From Pseudobacillus wudalianchiensis (lineage in GTDB: Bacteria; Bacillota; Bacilli; Bacillales; Domibacillaceae): 64,000 bases of DNA. The notes beneath the pieces were generated by a model. It had not been told where the DNA came from. It did not search any database and saw only the letters and a list, made by a program, of their open reading frames with translations. The position numbers were made by a program, and so were the translations under genes. Positions 53,778 through 62,335 of the stretch are shown here, one piece after another (positions within the stretch are counted from its first letter, which is position 1; each line of letters starts with the position of its first letter). The stretch covers positions 22,383 to 86,382 of the forward strand of contig NZ_MAYT01000005.1 in assembly GCF_001685015.1 (NCBI RefSeq), written 5' to 3'.

Positions 53778-54683
53778 ATGGGACATTTATTCATTAAGTT
53801 AACAATTATCGTTACTGTTGTTTTACTACTGTTTATGCCAGTAAATAACTTTGTAAAGCATTCTTATGATTACAACATAAACCATGCAATACTGGCGTTT
53901 AAGAAACACCCATATCCAGTTGATATCATCAATCTAGGTGCATCTCATTCAATGTATGGTTATTATTTTAAGCCTACTGGTTTGTCCCATCTGGACTTAG
54001 CACTTCCTGCTCAGACGATTCAGTACGACTTTAAATTGTTGAGAGAGTATGGCAAGTACCTTAAACCTGGTGGTGTAGTTATCGTTTCCATCTCTCAAAT
54101 TACTTTCGCAAATTCTGAGGCCAAGCACATAGGAAATTATTATAAAGTTTTGGATCGTACCGAAATTGAACCGTTTCGTTTAATTGATTATTACAGTTAT
54201 TTGTACTTGCCTGGGACAAATAGTGGGAGTTTTAATTCTGCGCTCTCAGGTAAATTGAAAAACTTTAAATGGAATTCTCATCAGCCTTGGGCAAATAACG
54301 GTAAAAACTATTCAGGAAGAAAATATGAGAAAGTAGAAGCACAATACAGAGAAGCGGTTGAAAACAATAACATTCAACAAAATGTGAAGCAGTTAAGACA
54401 GATTGTAGAGTATTGCAGCGAGAAAGGCTACCGAGTAATATTAACCATGGAGCCGGTACATCAGTCTTATCAAGAATATTTCAATGAAGAAGTAATGAAT
54501 AGACTTGTTTTTCAGTACTTAAAAGCTCTTAAATTAGATGTCCCTTTTTTAAATTATATGAGAGATCAAAGATTCGCAGACAACAAGGATTATTTTATCG
54601 ATCCAGATCATTTAAACAGAGAGGGAAGAAAAATGTTCTCTTGGATAGTTTACAAGGACCTCAAGAAATTGGGCTATTTATGA
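53778..54683 (+). CDS. Membrane-anchored SGNH/DltD-like protein
   Basis: One N-terminal membrane helix (residues 3-22) is followed by an extracellular domain with SGNH-type blocks: NLGASHSMYGYYF near 56 (nucleophile Ser in SHS) and FIDPDHLNREGRKMF near 279 (catalytic Asp and His). Such proteins (DltD, AlgX/AlgJ, PatB) finish acyl transfer outside the cell with an MBOAT partner. ATG 53778 has GAAAGGG upstream. TTG 53712 would add 22 basic residues and also keeps the frame open from near the MBOAT stop, so it remains an alternative. Confidence 0.75.
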   Translation: MGHLFIKLTIIVTVVLLLFMPVNNFVKHSYDYNINHAILAFKKHPYPVDIINLGASHSMYGYYFKPTGLSHLDLALPAQTIQYDFKLLREYGKYLKPGGVVIVSISQITFANSEAKHIGNYYKVLDRTEIEPFRLIDYYSYLYLPGTNSGSFNSALSGKLKNFKWNSHQPWANNGKNYSGRKYEKVEAQYREAVENNNIQQNVKQLRQIVEYCSEKGYRVILTMEPVHQSYQEYFNEEVMNRLVFQYLKALKLDVPFLNYMRDQRFADNKDYFIDPDHLNREGRKMFSWIVYKDLKKLGYL

Positions 54684-55099
54684 GCGATTTAAATTACTAT
54701 TTTTTATATTAACTTATTTAAGACAGAGGTAATATTTTACTTATTTCATTAAAGGGTGCTATTGTTGAATAAACCTTAGGTTTTTAAACGACTTAATTAT
54801 TATATCTTTTAATATAAAGAAGTATCTATATTAAAATTAAACAACTATATTTTTACCCCGTCCTAAATTCGTGACGGGTTTATGCTTGTTTGTCTTTTTA
54901 AATTAAATTACTTTATTGTCTTTTTACAGTACACCGTTTTTTTACCTGTAAATTTTTATAATACTGACATAAAACATTCCGCTTACTTTGCAGTTGTTTA
55001 AATTAAAAGATAGACCTTCTGATGATTATCAATATGTTGATGGACACATGTTCCTTCTCTTTTATTTATTCATAAGATAAATAAAAAGGGGGTTGCAAA
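54684..55099. other. AT-rich intergenic stretch
   Basis: It holds the right copy of the extragenic repeat (54761-54805) and a hairpin CCCGTC...GACGGG (54857-54878) that may be a weak terminator. Nothing else is seen. Confidence 0.45.
54761..54805. repeat. Extragenic repeat, right copy (inverted, partial)
   Basis: Read on the minus strand this is ATAATTAAGTCGTTTAAAAA, a short variable part, then TTATTCAACAAT. It aligns with the left copy at 49514-49556, which has the same blocks on the plus strand. The perfect inverted repeat of the left copy is missing here. Confidence 0.5.
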
Positions 55100-56698
55100 A
55101 TGGATCAACACGAGTCAAAAAATATCTTTGATTTTATTGTTGTGGGAACTGGACCAGCTGGTGCGGTGATAGCTAAGACACTTACGGATGATAAACAAAC
55201 ATCTCTTTTACTCTTAGAAGCGGGAGAGAATGATGATAGAGACCAGCCAATCAGGGATTCTAGATTTGCTCTGGAACTAGAGGAATTATTTTTTCCTGAA
55301 TATTTTTGGCAAGGAGAAGGCGTGCCTCAACCAGAGGTGGACGACAGATCTTTTGAATGGACAACAGGCCGGCTTTCTGGTGGAGGGTCTTCAATTAATG
55401 GAGAGCAGTATGTCAGACCTACACCAGCTGTCTTAGAACAATGGGAAAGGCTGCTAGGTTCATTGTGGTCACCTGCACAGGCGATAAAGAACTTTAAGCA
55501 GTTAGAAAATTATCATGGGGAAACGAATAGCCCAGAATTTCATGGTTTTAGCGGTCGTCTGGATATCAGACAAGCTCCTGCCGATCCGCCTGGCCTTACA
55601 AAAAAATTAGTTTCTGCCATGGAGCTGGCAACAGGCTTTGATGAAATTCTTGATTATAATGATCCGAGAACCCCCATTGGCCCTTTTACCCGTTGGCAAT
55701 TATTTCAACAAACCGGTGGACAGCGGGAAAGTTCTTCCACGGCCTTTTTATCTTCAGATATTATGACTTCTAATGGAATGGGGATAGATGGGAGAAAATT
55801 AAGGGTTGTTTATAAGTCAACCGCCCTTCGCATTCTATTTGAGGGTAAAAGAGCAATTGGCATCGAATTTCTTAAAGAAGGGGAAAAGGTACGAGCATTT
55901 GCCCGTAAGAAAGTGATCATTTCAGCAGGCATAAACAGCGCCCACCTTTTAATGTTATCTGGAATCGGGCCTTCAAGTGAGCTGCGTCAGGCGGGTATCC
56001 CAATGATTTTTAATAATCCTAATGTAGGAAAGTCTTTGACTAATCATACCTTAAACACGGCTACGTTTACTGTTAATCCGAGGGATATTCCTGAACTGCA
56101 AAATGATCCGTTCTCTCTTTATACAGGGGGGGCTTTCTTACCTAACCCTCTTGCAAGGAACAACAACCGGCGCCGGGGTGTACAATTGGTTGGATTTGTG
56201 GCAGAAGACAAATTAACGATAGCCATTTTGTTTTTGCAGCCTAGAAGCCGAGGATCCATCAAAATACAAAGCAATGATCCATTGAAAATTGTGCTGGCAG
56301 ATGAAGGTTTTCTAGAAAATCGATATGACATGGAAGCCATTAAAGCGATTTATAGGGTTTATATTAAAGACATTGCGAAAAAACTTTCAGAAATTGACCC
56401 GAATTATCAGCTTATAAATCCGTCACCCGAAACAATTGATAATGATAGAGATCTTGAAATCTTTATTAAAGAAAACTTTGATCATAATCATCATCAACAA
56501 AGCTCACTCCGAATGGCCCCTGTCAATAGAGGCGGTGTAGTCGATCGTTATGGGAGAGTGCATGGAGTCGACAATCTAATTGTTGCGGATGCATCGATCA
56601 TACCTTTTACTGTTGACGGTAATACATCTGCACCTGCATACCTAATTGGATACACCATTGCCAAACATTTAATACAGGAAGAAAATGAGGATATGTAG
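55100..56698 (+). CDS. GMC-type FAD-dependent oxidoreductase
   Basis: This 532-residue flavoprotein oxidises an alcohol substrate. FAD-binding VVGTGPAGAVIAKTL is at residues 14-28 and LLLLEAGENDD follows. GMC signature 1 is TGRLSGGGSSINGEQYVRP near 90; signature 2 lies in AGINSAHLLMLSGIGPS near 277. The C-terminal active-site region has HNHHQQSSLRM near 465 and VADASIIPFTVDGNTSAPAY near 494. AAAGGGGG precedes ATG. A terminator follows, so it is a single-gene unit. Substrate unknown. Confidence 0.88.
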   Translation: MDQHESKNIFDFIVVGTGPAGAVIAKTLTDDKQTSLLLLEAGENDDRDQPIRDSRFALELEELFFPEYFWQGEGVPQPEVDDRSFEWTTGRLSGGGSSINGEQYVRPTPAVLEQWERLLGSLWSPAQAIKNFKQLENYHGETNSPEFHGFSGRLDIRQAPADPPGLTKKLVSAMELATGFDEILDYNDPRTPIGPFTRWQLFQQTGGQRESSSTAFLSSDIMTSNGMGIDGRKLRVVYKSTALRILFEGKRAIGIEFLKEGEKVRAFARKKVIISAGINSAHLLMLSGIGPSSELRQAGIPMIFNNPNVGKSLTNHTLNTATFTVNPRDIPELQNDPFSLYTGGAFLPNPLARNNNRRRGVQLVGFVAEDKLTIAILFLQPRSRGSIKIQSNDPLKIVLADEGFLENRYDMEAIKAIYRVYIKDIAKKLSEIDPNYQLINPSPETIDNDRDLEIFIKENFDHNHHQQSSLRMAPVNRGGVVDRYGRVHGVDNLIVADASIIPFTVDGNTSAPAYLIGYTIAKHLIQEENEDM

Positions 56699-57089
56699 TA
56701 TTTATTAATTTTACCCTGCTATTTAGCATGGATGACAAGTGATCTACAAAAAGGTTGAAGGTATTCTTTGTAACAGGTGAAGGAATATCCTCAATCTTTT
56801 TTAGATTTTTTCCTAATATTTAGTCATGGAGCTGGGGGTAAATAAATTAAGCAGCGAACTATCCCGAAAGTTGGCTTTTTTATTTTTTTAGACTTTATCA
56901 TTCCTCACAGGACGTGTATCGAAATGCTTATCATAATAAATCTACATTTTTCTGCTGCTGTCCCATGATGTTTTACTTCCTCTTATTCAATTTTTTTATA
57001 TTTTATTGAAACCTTTATTTGATCTGCCTAGACAAGCTTTCCATATTCTGCATAAGCTGTAGTAGAACATAATGAAAGGAGGAATAAAT
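56699..57089. other. Intergenic stretch
   Basis: It holds the terminator at 56753-56802. The remaining sequence is AT-rich and shows nothing I can name. Confidence 0.45.
56753..56802 (+). terminator. Rho-independent terminator of the GMC gene
   Basis: GGTTGAAGGTATTC pairs with GGAATATCCTCAATC (two wobbles, one mismatch) and is followed by six T. Confidence 0.75.
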
Positions 57090-57473
57090 TTGTCCAATTG
57101 TCAAAGACTGGCGGATATTATCGGTGGTGAAGTTGTTCAAGCGGCTCCTGTTTGTGTAGTTATGCGCCTTCGAGATATTGAAGCAACTATTTTAGGCCGC
57201 AGAACTCGTTCCCCGCTAGCGCTTCCATTTATGTTATCCTTTGAAAATAATGGTCTTAACCTAGGTGAAACTGTACTCCTTCAAAGAGAAGTTAATCCAA
57301 TGCTTGATGCATTGCGAAGAAGAGGAATGATCGTAACGGCGTTTCATAACCACTGGCTGTTTGAAGAACCGCGGTTAATGTACATGCACTGGGAGAATGT
57401 TGGAATGGATCCGTTTGAGTTTGCTAGAGAAAGCTTCGAGGCAGCAAGAGAAGCAGGCCTTAAATTTTTTTAA
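57090..57473 (+). CDS. DUF1259 (LppY/LpqO-like) protein
   Basis: This 127-residue protein is recognised as a single DUF1259 domain by RLADIIGGEV near the start and by MIVTAFHNHWLFEEPRLMYMHWENVG, which holds a His-rich stretch that could bind metal. TTG 57090 is chosen because AAAGGAGGAA lies eight bases upstream; ATG 57072 would place this site within the gene. Function of the family is unknown. Confidence 0.75.
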   Translation: MSNCQRLADIIGGEVVQAAPVCVVMRLRDIEATILGRRTRSPLALPFMLSFENNGLNLGETVLLQREVNPMLDALRRRGMIVTAFHNHWLFEEPRLMYMHWENVGMDPFEFARESFEAAREAGLKFF

Positions 57474-57599
57474 TGTTTTATGGGGGGCTTTTTATTTGGA
57501 TTTACGAAGTAAATGAAGTAACGAGGAACTATAATTTAATAAGCAGCTAAAATGATTCGTGTATGGAACATCCTTTTATAGATTCCAATACTATTTGAC

Positions 57600-57930
57600 T
57601 ATGTAAATAAAAAGAACATTGAGAGATCTCAATGTTCTTTTCTATTAGATCAAATTTTCTTCCTTCAAGATTTAAATACGCAATCTTTTCATGAAGGAGG
57701 TTATTATTCTTTAATTCTTCGATGATTGTTTTGGTAGCATCTTTAACATCTAAAATAGTCGAAGATGTAAGCTGTCCAATACCCCTATCTCTACCATCAC
57801 GAAAACCATGGCCTGTTGAATCTAAATATTCATTAAATTCTTACCGTTATGCCTCTCTTCAAGAGTTGCTTCCATTTCGTTTTTTTTCGCAACCGTATGA
57901 AACAACAAGTTCAATGGTTCCTCTTTTGAG
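57600..57930 (-). pseudogene. Degenerate coding region, unidentified
   Basis: On the minus strand the piece EFNEYLDSTGHGFRDGRDRG, then IGQLTSSTILDVKDATKTII and EELKNNNLLHEKIAYLNLEG, reads like real protein. The part upstream of it (KRGTIELVVSYGCEKKRNGS) continues only with stops and a frame change. I do not recognise the family. Its 3' part overlaps the strong hairpin at 57610. Confidence 0.45.
57610..57641. terminator. Strong palindromic hairpin
   Basis: AAAAGAACATTGAGA is followed, after GA, by its exact complement TCTCAATGTTCTTTT. With A and T ends it could terminate transcripts from either side: DUF1259 on the plus strand, the remnant on the minus strand. Confidence 0.8.
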
Positions 57931-58213
57931 ATAATTTTAACTTCTTTTCTTCAATTTTATTAGTATTCCGACAGTGTTATGGTGTATTATCAAAGTTCTG
58001 TCATCTAGACAAACTTTTAATTTGTTTGATCACTATAATTAAAGCGAACATTACCGTCATTTTATTGTAAATGATGAAATCATTTTTATATTGAAAATAG
58101 AGAAAGAATGTAAAAGGTTTTTGTACCGCAACCCTCTGAAGGCTTGTGAGAAAAACGGGCAGGGAAGAGGAAAGTGTAAGGTCAGAGTTCAATGATTTAA
58201 GGAGGATGATTCG

Positions 58214-58921
58214 ATGACAAAAGGTTTGAAAAAGGCTGCAGCAGAACAAGCACCTGGCGAAGAGCGCCTAAAATTGGCGGCAGCCGCCATGGCTGAAAAC
58301 AAGAAACTGCATGCGACCGGAAGGGAAGAGAGGAAGGCGACTCATTTTGTCGATTTAGATTCTGTGAAAAGTATCATCGAGGAGTGGCCTGCCACATCCA
58401 AGATGGCTGCCAAAAATACCATCAAATTTTACGGGCCTCCGAATGAAGCAACACCGAGTTACCTTATCTGGTTTAATAACGGGCCTTGGAAACGGACAAT
58501 CGCATTCTGTGATGGAGTGCCGCATGATTTCCCAGAATCGCACACCGATGTGCTCGAGCAAGTCATTGATTGTCATGTACCAGCCGACAAAGCGGGACTT
58601 GTTGCCCGACTGGAAGGCAGCTTAGTGATCGACCGAACAAAAGGTGAAGTGTCTGTCCATTGCGATAATGAAGGCGCCAATACGCTTTCCATCAACATGA
58701 TGTATGATATTGTGACCGGCAAACGGACACCGGAAGAAGCAAGGGAGTTCATCAAACAAGAAATCGTTGAGTATATGATGAACCGTCCGGCTCCGTATGC
58801 AGAGAAATTCCAATTTGAGCTGCCTCAAGGCGAACAGTGGGACCCGGACGTTACCATTGTCAATGATAAGGAACTAATGAAGGCTATCACTGTTAAGCAG
58901 GTGGAACTCGGATTGAAGTGA
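58214..58921 (+). CDS. Unknown protein, 235 residues
   Basis: This is a soluble, acidic protein without signal peptide or membrane segment. It begins with an Ala/Lys/Glu-rich helix (about 1-45) and continues with a mixed domain (VKSIIEEWPATSKMAAKNTI, WFNNGPWKRTIAFCDGVPHDF, about 50-120) and a second part (EEAREFIKQEIVEYMMNRPA). AAGGAGGATGATTCG precedes ATG, and the coding sequence is richer in G+C than its surroundings. A terminator follows. I do not recognise a family; the gene is clearly real by codon use and signals. Confidence 0.75.
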   Translation: MTKGLKKAAAEQAPGEERLKLAAAAMAENKKLHATGREERKATHFVDLDSVKSIIEEWPATSKMAAKNTIKFYGPPNEATPSYLIWFNNGPWKRTIAFCDGVPHDFPESHTDVLEQVIDCHVPADKAGLVARLEGSLVIDRTKGEVSVHCDNEGANTLSINMMYDIVTGKRTPEEAREFIKQEIVEYMMNRPAPYAEKFQFELPQGEQWDPDVTIVNDKELMKAITVKQVELGLK

Positions 58922-59295
58922 ACGTAAGCCCAAATGATGCCTGCCTAGTTGTTAGGTGGGCATTATTTAATGCTTTACATTTGCGCTAATAATTGGATTT
59001 TGAATTGGCTTCCTTATCCTTTATTAAAGATTTATCATTTCGGATAAATCTTCTCCTAAGAAGAAGACATGTTAATGAGTTGTAAAGGATATTGTTTTCA
59101 CCAATATGATGGCAGGGGAAAATTGAAGCATAGTTTGATTAGATGAGAAATAAACGGAGAGAATGATAACGATGGTTAATTAGAGGGTGTTAAGTTTGTA
59201 AGGAGTCATCTTCATAATCTTCTTCAAAGTAGGATTGTTGTTTTAATTAAACGGTACGTTTTCTTTATATGCAGTGGTTTTAGGAGGATGCAACT
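58922..59295. other. Intergenic stretch
   Basis: It contains the terminator at 58932-58968 and a hairpin AGATTTATC/GATAAATCT near 59027-59050. No gene is seen. Confidence 0.45.
58932..58968 (+). terminator. Rho-independent terminator
   Basis: AAATGATGCC..CCTA pairs with TAGG..GGCATTATTT (about 16 pairs including wobbles) just behind the 235-residue gene. Confidence 0.75.
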
Positions 59296-60006
59296 TTGGA
59301 AACACTTTATCATGGAATTATTATTTTCCTGACAGGATATTTGTTGATAAGAGTGACTGGAAAAAAAGCTGTTTCTCAAATGGGCTCTTTCGATTTATTA
59401 TATATTTTTGTCTTGACAAATATTATTAGTTCCCCCGTTGAAGTCGAGAGTGTTAGCAAAGCTTTAACCTATGCTGTAATTATCGCGATTTTATATAAAA
59501 TTTTCATTCGCTTATCCTTACATAATAAATTAAGGTGGGTCCTGTATGAACGCCCAACAGTGTTGATTCGAAATGGTGATATAGATAGAAAAGGATTGAA
59601 AAAGGTACGTATGCCAATCAATGAATTATTGTCGCGTTTAAGAGTAAAAGGGTATGCGGATACGCAGTATATTGCTATGGCAACGATGGAGGAAACAGGA
59701 ATTATTAGTGTAATTCCTAAGTCGGAATACCGGCCCATCCAGCCTAATGATTTAAATTTGAAGATAAAAAAAGAATACCTTCCTATTCCGTTGATCATGG
59801 ATGGTCAAATTATTTATCATAATTTAAAATACCTACGGCTTGAACAAAAGTGGTTAATAAATGAGGTGGAAAAAGCAGGTAAAAGTGTAGAGGATATTAT
59901 GTTAGCTACATTTTTAGAAAATGGAACACTCTTTATAGATGATAACGAAATTAAAAGTCATAAAAATGATCCCTACTATTACACGCCCGGAAAAGATAAT
60001 AAATGA
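59296..60006 (+). CDS. DUF421 (YetF-like) membrane protein
   Basis: This 236-residue protein has two to three N-terminal helices. The family motif LLIRVTGKKAVSQMGSFDLLYIFVLTNIIS spans about 16-45. A cytoplasmic DUF421 domain follows (RPTVLIRNGDIDRKGLKKVRM, YAMATMEETGIISVIPKSEY-type segment). YetF-type proteins of Bacillus are linked to spore or stress physiology without a defined activity. TTG 59296 follows TAGGAGGAT. It stands alone. Confidence 0.85.
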   Translation: METLYHGIIIFLTGYLLIRVTGKKAVSQMGSFDLLYIFVLTNIISSPVEVESVSKALTYAVIIAILYKIFIRLSLHNKLRWVLYERPTVLIRNGDIDRKGLKKVRMPINELLSRLRVKGYADTQYIAMATMEETGIISVIPKSEYRPIQPNDLNLKIKKEYLPIPLIMDGQIIYHNLKYLRLEQKWLINEVEKAGKSVEDIMLATFLENGTLFIDDNEIKSHKNDPYYYTPGKDNK

Positions 60007-60212
60007 AAATGCTGATGAAGACATTTTTGTCATCAACAGAGAAAATGGAATTTCTCATTGAATGGAATATGGACTGATACACAGGGAGGTATTGAGTCGC
60101 CCAGTATTACAGTGCTTAAACAGATAAGACTGTGAAGCTAGAGTAGATGACGACGGGATCGTAACTGAAGAAAGCGATCTCAATGATAATGAGTTTAAAG
60201 GGTGATTTTAAA

Positions 60213-61475
60213 ATGAAAATAACAAGGGTAACTACACTTTTAGAATTGATGCAAGCCATTTCCGAAAATATCCCCCAAACCTTGGAGATAGAAACATCCA
60301 TTCTTTCCCCTCACTCCATTTCTTTACCTGAGGGCTACAAATTAATAGGAAAAAGTAACAGTTCATGTATGGTGAGCTTTAACAATAGTGATGGTTTTGG
60401 TATGACACGCAACAATACCATCTCAAACCTAACCATTATGACAAGACAAACTAACCGAGCAATATATACGGTTTATGGCATTCCAGATATGGGGAATATT
60501 GTCCTTGAAAACTTGAATATTACAGGGCAGGTTTCAATTATTTCCAGGTCAGGGACAGACAAGATAAATTTGATTGCAGATCATATACATATCACTTCTT
60601 GCGATTCAAGACATTATAGTGAGCAGCCGCAAAAGTATGGCGTGAATGTATACCAAGGGGCACTGACCGTATATAATTTTAATCCCAATGAAAACAGTAT
60701 AATTGAATGCAGGTTAACAAATATCTGCATAGGCTTTAAAAATGCCCCGGTTATTGGCTCGGGTATTTTTGTTAGTGGTTTTGGCAATGAAGGCGGCAGA
60801 GTTAATTTGGAAACACTCACTACGGGTGCTGTATATTCAAATGGTCTGCTACCCTATGGCACAGCCGATATCATTACTGCTGCTGTTTTCATTGTTTATG
60901 GTGTTGAGGCAAAATCAGTTGAACATCATGGTGAGCTGGTGACTTACGGTGTGAATGATATGGTTTTGGATACATGGGGCAAAGTCGAAAAATGGATTAG
61001 CAATTATCCAATCACATCTTATGGCCCGAGCGGTATAGGATTCGTAAACTTTGGGACGGTAAAAGATTTCACGGCACGAGATATTATTACATATGGGTTA
61101 GGTGCTAGGGGATTTAACCAATATGACGGTACGGTTGAAAATATTAAGTTTAAATCCATTACAACCCATGGTGACGGCTCAATAGGCATACAAGTCAGCA
61201 GACCCATTGGAAATATGACTGTGGAAGAAGATGTAACAACATATGGATCTGTGGGTAATTCATTAGTTAAAGGTGTAATAACAAAGCTTGCGGCAAACGC
61301 GATAAGTATTAAATCAGGTGGTGAAGTTGAAAGTTTGACCATTCACGGTGATATTATTACTTACGGTGACAATGTTACGAATTACGCGTTGGAGGGCGGC
61401 GGGGTTAAGAAGTTCGACGTTGGCGGAGAAATTATAGTTAATGGGAAAAATTCACAAAAATATAACCATAACTAA
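60213..61475 (+). CDS. Repeat-rich protein, probable beta-helix, unknown function
   Basis: This 420-residue protein has no signal peptide or membrane segment. From about residue 200 a short motif of the form I-T-(T/S)-(Y/H)-G recurs with 25-40 residue spacing (VTYGVND, ITSYGPS, IITYGLG, ITTHGDG, VTTYGSV, IITYGDN). Each is followed by Gly/Asn/Val-rich strands, as in right-handed beta-helices. ATG 60213 is chosen for AAAGGGTGA; an upstream in-frame start at 60183 lacks one. The coding sequence ends just before a strong terminator. I do not know a function. Confidence 0.75.
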   Translation: MKITRVTTLLELMQAISENIPQTLEIETSILSPHSISLPEGYKLIGKSNSSCMVSFNNSDGFGMTRNNTISNLTIMTRQTNRAIYTVYGIPDMGNIVLENLNITGQVSIISRSGTDKINLIADHIHITSCDSRHYSEQPQKYGVNVYQGALTVYNFNPNENSIIECRLTNICIGFKNAPVIGSGIFVSGFGNEGGRVNLETLTTGAVYSNGLLPYGTADIITAAVFIVYGVEAKSVEHHGELVTYGVNDMVLDTWGKVEKWISNYPITSYGPSGIGFVNFGTVKDFTARDIITYGLGARGFNQYDGTVENIKFKSITTHGDGSIGIQVSRPIGNMTVEEDVTTYGSVGNSLVKGVITKLAANAISIKSGGEVESLTIHGDIITYGDNVTNYALEGGGVKKFDVGGEIIVNGKNSQKYNHN

Positions 61476-61516
61476 TGGAGGGATTAGCTTTACACCGAAC
61501 TATTGAAGGTAGTATT

Positions 61517-61558
61517 AATTGGCAAGTGGCAGAACTCTATTCTGTCACTTGCCAATTT
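61517..61558 (+). terminator. Rho-independent terminator of the repeat-protein gene
   Basis: AATTGGCAAGTG.CAGAA pairs with TTCTG.CACTTGCCAATT and is followed by TTG-rich sequence. The open frame overlapping it is not a gene. Confidence 0.85.
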
Positions 61559-62044
61559 TGTTGAGAAACATGGAATAAAACAAATCGAAATGGCCAATTT
61601 AATTATCAATTTCACTCCTCTCAAAAAAACATGGTTTTTAATAGGAGGGATGAGGGGGTTCTATGTGGCGTTAGAAATATTACTTTAGTAGATAGAGGAT
61701 GTTATTGTATATGGGTAACTCTCAATGACATTCAAACTCTTTTCATTTTTTCCATATTGTAGTGTTATCGCCGTTTAGAAATTTAAAGAATTCTTGCTTT
61801 AAGCCCTATAAGGAAATAGCTATAATAGTTAGCGTTACACTGAATAGGGGGGGTAACAGAATGAAGGCTCCTATTGCAGAAAAGCAAAAACATTGTGATG
61901 CTTAAGAACGAAAAAAATAGAGGTATTTTGAGGACAATGGTTACAATCATCACATAGGCTTTTCAATAATAAACAAAAGAGATTTAAAAAATGTACAGGT
62001 GGATTAAATTTGTAAAATGACAATAAAGTTATTTATTTCCAAAA

Positions 62045-62098
62045 CCCCAATACATAAAACCACGATCTAAAAGCAGAGCGGGGTTTTTATGTATTGGG
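62045..62098. repeat. Large hairpin, possibly of mobile origin
   Basis: CCCAATACATAAAA (after 62045) pairs with TTTTATGTATTGGG (ending near 62098). The centre adds ACCACGATCT...AGCGGGGT with partial pairing. No gene ends close by in either direction, so a terminator role is unclear. Confidence 0.45.
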
Positions 62099-62191
62099 TA
62101 ATTGATGCAAAATGATTTGCCGCTCTTACAACGATATAGTCGTTTAAATATAAGAGTGCCTAAACTCATTCTAAATTATTGTTAATTTTTT

Positions 62192-62278
62192 TTAAACTGT
62201 TGCAGGCGCTCCTGCAACAACAGTATTCTCCGGGACATCCTTCGTTACGACTGCTCCTGCCGCGACAACAGAGTTGTA
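62192..62278 (-). pseudogene. C-terminal remnant of a hexapeptide-repeat acetyltransferase
   Basis: The minus strand reads SVVAAGAVVTKDVPENTVVA, then GAPATV and a stop. This is the typical last coils of NeuD/LacA-type left-handed beta-helix acyltransferases (VVGAGAVVTKDVPxNTVVAGxPAK). Nothing of the upstream part remains, so it is a 28-codon relic. Confidence 0.75.
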
Positions 62279-62335
62279 ACAATTTTATAGAGTACCAAGC
62301 AAAGTCATTTAGAGACGAAGGGGGATAGTACTAAC

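Larger units (their letters stand above)
57474..58213. other. Intergenic stretch with minus-strand gene remnant
   Basis: It includes the hairpin at 57610-57641 and a minus-strand degenerate coding region (about 57600-57930). The rest up to the next gene is AT-rich without evident content. Confidence 0.4.
61476..62335. other. Intergenic stretch with hairpins and acetyltransferase remnant
   Basis: It contains the terminator at 61517-61558, a large hairpin at 62045-62098, a nested imperfect palindrome at about 62127-62170 (GCCGCTCTTA...TAAGAGTGCC with AACGA/TCGTT inside), and the minus-strand remnant at 62192-62278. No intact gene is supported. Confidence 0.5.

Noticed and set aside
61503..61688. 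61-codon open frame behind the repeat protein
   Set aside because: It overlaps the strong terminator of the preceding gene and has no ribosome binding site.
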